NCBI GenBank assembly: GCA_964488865.1
Contig: CAZAWR010000014.1
Coordinates: 73,588-137,587, forward strand
Direction of reading: 5' to 3'
Length of the DNA stretch: 64,000 bases
DNA from: MWCO01 sp964488865
GTDB lineage: Bacteria > Myxococcota_A > Polyangia > Polyangiales > Polyangiaceae
Positions 62,250 through 64,000 of this stretch are shown here, in pieces (the stretch's first letter is position 1; each line of letters opens with the position of its first letter). The notes under the pieces are model-generated. The model saw only the letters and a list, made by a program, of their open reading frames with translations. It had not been told where the DNA came from and made no database searches. The position numbers and the translations under genes were made by a program.

Positions 62250-63269
62250 TCAAAAAAACGCTATCGCAGGTCCCACGCTGATGCCCAGCCCCGCGGTCGC
62301 TGCCTGCTTCGAAGCCACGACGCGCCCCGAACCATCCTCGACGTCCAGAGACGGCCGTACGAAAGGCACGAACCCCTCCACGGTGAAACGAAGCGAGGTC
62401 AACTCGCCCAGCCGCAAGCGCCCTTCTCCGGTCGCCACAGCCGCCACCCACGGGAGTGTCGACGCATGGTTCACGTCGAAATCCTCGCCGCGGGCCACCC
62501 AGCGCCCTGCGGCCAGTCCCGCACACCCGGCAACCGAAAGCTCGTCGATTGGCTGCACGAGGCACGGGCTCACGCGTGCAGCAGCCGCTCCCACCCGCAC
62601 GCGTCCCGAGCCGAGTTGAACGGCGGGATCGAACGTGCCAAGCCCGGCCAACCGAAGCTCGACCCAGCGCGAAAGGCTCACGTCGACGGAGAACGTCCCT
62701 CCAGCGGTCGGCACGGGAAGCACGCCGATGAGACCGGTAGCCTGCAGGGCACCGTGCACGAAGGAAGCCACCGGTTTCGGTTCCGCGCGCACGAGCTTGG
62801 GCGCTGGCGACGGCTTGTCCGCAACCGGTGCCGGGAGCGGGGGAGGTGTGGGAGAAGGCGGTTCCTCGGCACGGCGAAGATCTTCCACGTCCAGAAACGA
62901 GGCGAGGAACGTGGCGTCGATGGCCATCGCGATCGCGAGTCCCACGGCGGCGGTCAGGTCTGCACAGGGAATCTCCCGCGGACGCAGACGTCGCTCGGCG
63001 GCCGATTTTCCCTCACGGGTGACCACGAACACCACCCCCTCCCCGCGGTGTCGCAAGTCGGAGACTTGCACGCTCACGCGCTGATCGATCTCGTTGCGGC
63101 CCAGCCACATCTCCACGCGCGAGGCCAAGTCGGGCCCGGTGAAACACTCGCTGGGGCCGACCGCTATCGCATCGGCGACGGCGTGGGTCTGGGGCTCCGC
63201 CGCCGCAGGAAACGCCATGGCGACTACCGCGGAGAACGCGCACCCAATGCCCAGGGACACAACCTTCAC
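62250..63269 (-). CDS. Exported protein of sigma operon, putative outer membrane barrel
   Basis: About 339 residues from the GTG at 63269, with a signal peptide (cleavage after FPAAAE). Two Cys (SECFTGPDL, IPCADL) lie in the first domain, then a Pro-rich linker and a ~170-residue beta-rich C-terminal part ending in Phe-Phe, as in outer membrane barrels. No family recognised. The start is uncertain because no binding site is clear. Confidence 0.65.
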   Translation of the reverse strand: MKVVSLGIGCAFSAVVAMAFPAAAEPQTHAVADAIAVGPSECFTGPDLASRVEMWLGRNEIDQRVSVQVSDLRHRGEGVVFVVTREGKSAAERRLRPREIPCADLTAAVGLAIAMAIDATFLASFLDVEDLRRAEEPPSPTPPPLPAPVADKPSPAPKLVRAEPKPVASFVHGALQATGLIGVLPVPTAGGTFSVDVSLSRWVELRLAGLGTFDPAVQLGSGRVRVGAAAARVSPCLVQPIDELSVAGCAGLAAGRWVARGEDFDVNHASTLPWVAAVATGEGRLRLGELTSLRFTVEGFVPFVRPSLDVEDGSGRVVASKQAATAGLGISVGPAIAFF

Positions 63270-63475
63270 TGGGGCATCTTGCTTCAGGAAGGGGGAGAGT
63301 AGGAACAGGAACCGGGAGGGCGAATGAAGAACGGCGAGGGGGCAGGACGGAACTTCGGCATTCATGAAGGAAAGGACCACGGGGGACATACAGTCCCGCT
63401 GAGCAACGCAGTGCCGGTGCGTCTGTATGTGCTCGCGTCGGACCCAAGCGTACGAGATCGCGTGGCCGCAGCGGC

Positions 63476-64000
63476 TCAGCCGTGAGGTGACGGGCCGAAC
63501 CGTCGACGCAAAGCCGCCTCGAAGCAGGCAACCGTGGGCTCATCGAAGTTGCAGAGCCGTACGTCGCGCACGGAGCTGGCTGGGTGGTCTGCGAAGTAGT
63601 CGAGGATGGCCTCGATCATCACGTCGGCGCACCGGTCCTTGGGAAAGCCGAAGATGCCGGAGCTGATCGCCGGCAGCGCGATGGACGCGATCGCTTCTTC
63701 CGAAGCAAGGGCAAGGGCGTTGGTGACGGCCGACGCGAGCAGACGGTCGGACTCCTCCGGAGTGTAGGAAGCCCAAACGGGACCGACCGCGTGGATCACG
63801 CGACGGCACGGGAGACGGCCTGCCCCCGTAGCGACCGCCCCACCGGTCGGGACCGGAGCGAGCGCACGGCTCTCGGCCTGGATCTCATGCCCTCCAGCGC
63901 GGACGATGGCTCCGGCGAGACCTCCACCGTGGGCCAGGTTTTCGTTGGGTGCATTGCGCCGGCCCGGGTTCTGGCCCTTGCCCTTTCCCCTGCCCCTTCC
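63476..64000 (-). CDS. Macro-domain protein, 5' end outside window
   Basis: The frame is open to the right edge; an internal GTG at 63799 would miss half the domain. Macro-domain motifs are clear: NAPNENLAHGGGLAGAI (ADP-ribose loop), a GRLPCRRVIHAVGP strand and ALPAISSGIFGFPKDR. The family hydrolyses ADP-ribose or O-acetyl-ADP-ribose adducts or binds ADP-ribose. The first residues in the window (Gly/Arg/Lys-rich) look low-complexity. Cytoplasmic; no operon partner is seen. Confidence 0.85.
   Translation of the reverse strand, partial: GRGRGKGKGQNPGRRNAPNENLAHGGGLAGAIVRAGGHEIQAESRALAPVPTGGAVATGAGRLPCRRVIHAVGPVWASYTPEESDRLLASAVTNALALASEEAIASIALPAISSGIFGFPKDRCADVMIEAILDYFADHPASSVRDVRLCNFDEPTVACFEAALRRRFGPSPHG

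Overview
This window looks like a chromosomal piece of a high-GC myxobacterium (Myxococcota, probably the Polyangia/Sorangium side). The evidence is the very high third-position GC, many secreted lipoproteins with Gly-Gly-Thr/Ser linkers and Cys-rich repeats, two C-terminal Cys-x-Cys plus hydrophobic plus poly-Arg tails of the MYXO-CTERM type, an IgGFc-binding-type protein, and the c-di-GMP and ECF-sigma genes common in this group. No rRNA, tRNA, CRISPR array, phage or complete insertion sequence was found. Assignments rest on reading motifs by eye; no database search was run.

Layout. 1-7.1 kb, minus strand: a Cys-rich lipoprotein cut by the left edge, a double ferritin-like protein, a DUF3160-type lipoprotein, a possible tiny membrane protein and a beta-helix lipoprotein. 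7.1-7.9 kb: intergenic DNA with a long inverted repeat, then a hemolysin III family membrane protein. 8.6-14 kb, minus: a radical SAM enzyme just downstream of a Cys-repeat lipoprotein, a hypothetical protein with an EAL phosphodiesterase, and a thioredoxin-like lipoprotein. 14.3-22.6 kb, plus: four large exported proteins in a row (Cys-rich, IPT/TIG, IgGFc-binding-like, metallophosphoesterase with MYXO-CTERM tail). 23-31.3 kb: a globin-hemerythrin fusion, small lipoproteins, an epimerase/acyltransferase pair, ribosomal protein L33 with promoter and terminator, tandem metallo-beta-lactamase-fold enzymes, a cyclophilin and a PilZ protein.

31.3-39 kb: topA between two copies of a structured ~170-bp repeat, then OmpA/TSP3, a TolB-like lipoprotein and an M23 peptidase. 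39-47.4 kb, minus: a compact six-gene locus with two TonB-dependent receptors (one carrying its own TonB domain), three lipoproteins and a His-rich metal-transporter-like protein. Its likely promoter lies next to thirteen 7-bp tandem repeats. 47.6-51 kb: a beta-helix lipoprotein and a lipid-anchored spermidine-synthase-like protein. 51-56 kb: malate dehydrogenase and two ArsA-type ATPases converging on two SPFH proteins. 56-64 kb: a Cys-repeat lipoprotein, a remnant of a protein-arginine deiminase, a beta-propeller lipoprotein, an ECF-sigma operon with a VWA lipoprotein, and a macro-domain protein cut by the right edge.

The main candidates for something new are the repeat-controlled TonB locus, the globin-hemerythrin sensor, the topA-flanking repeat with stop codons inside its hairpin, and the radical SAM enzyme coupled to a Cys-repeat lipoprotein.
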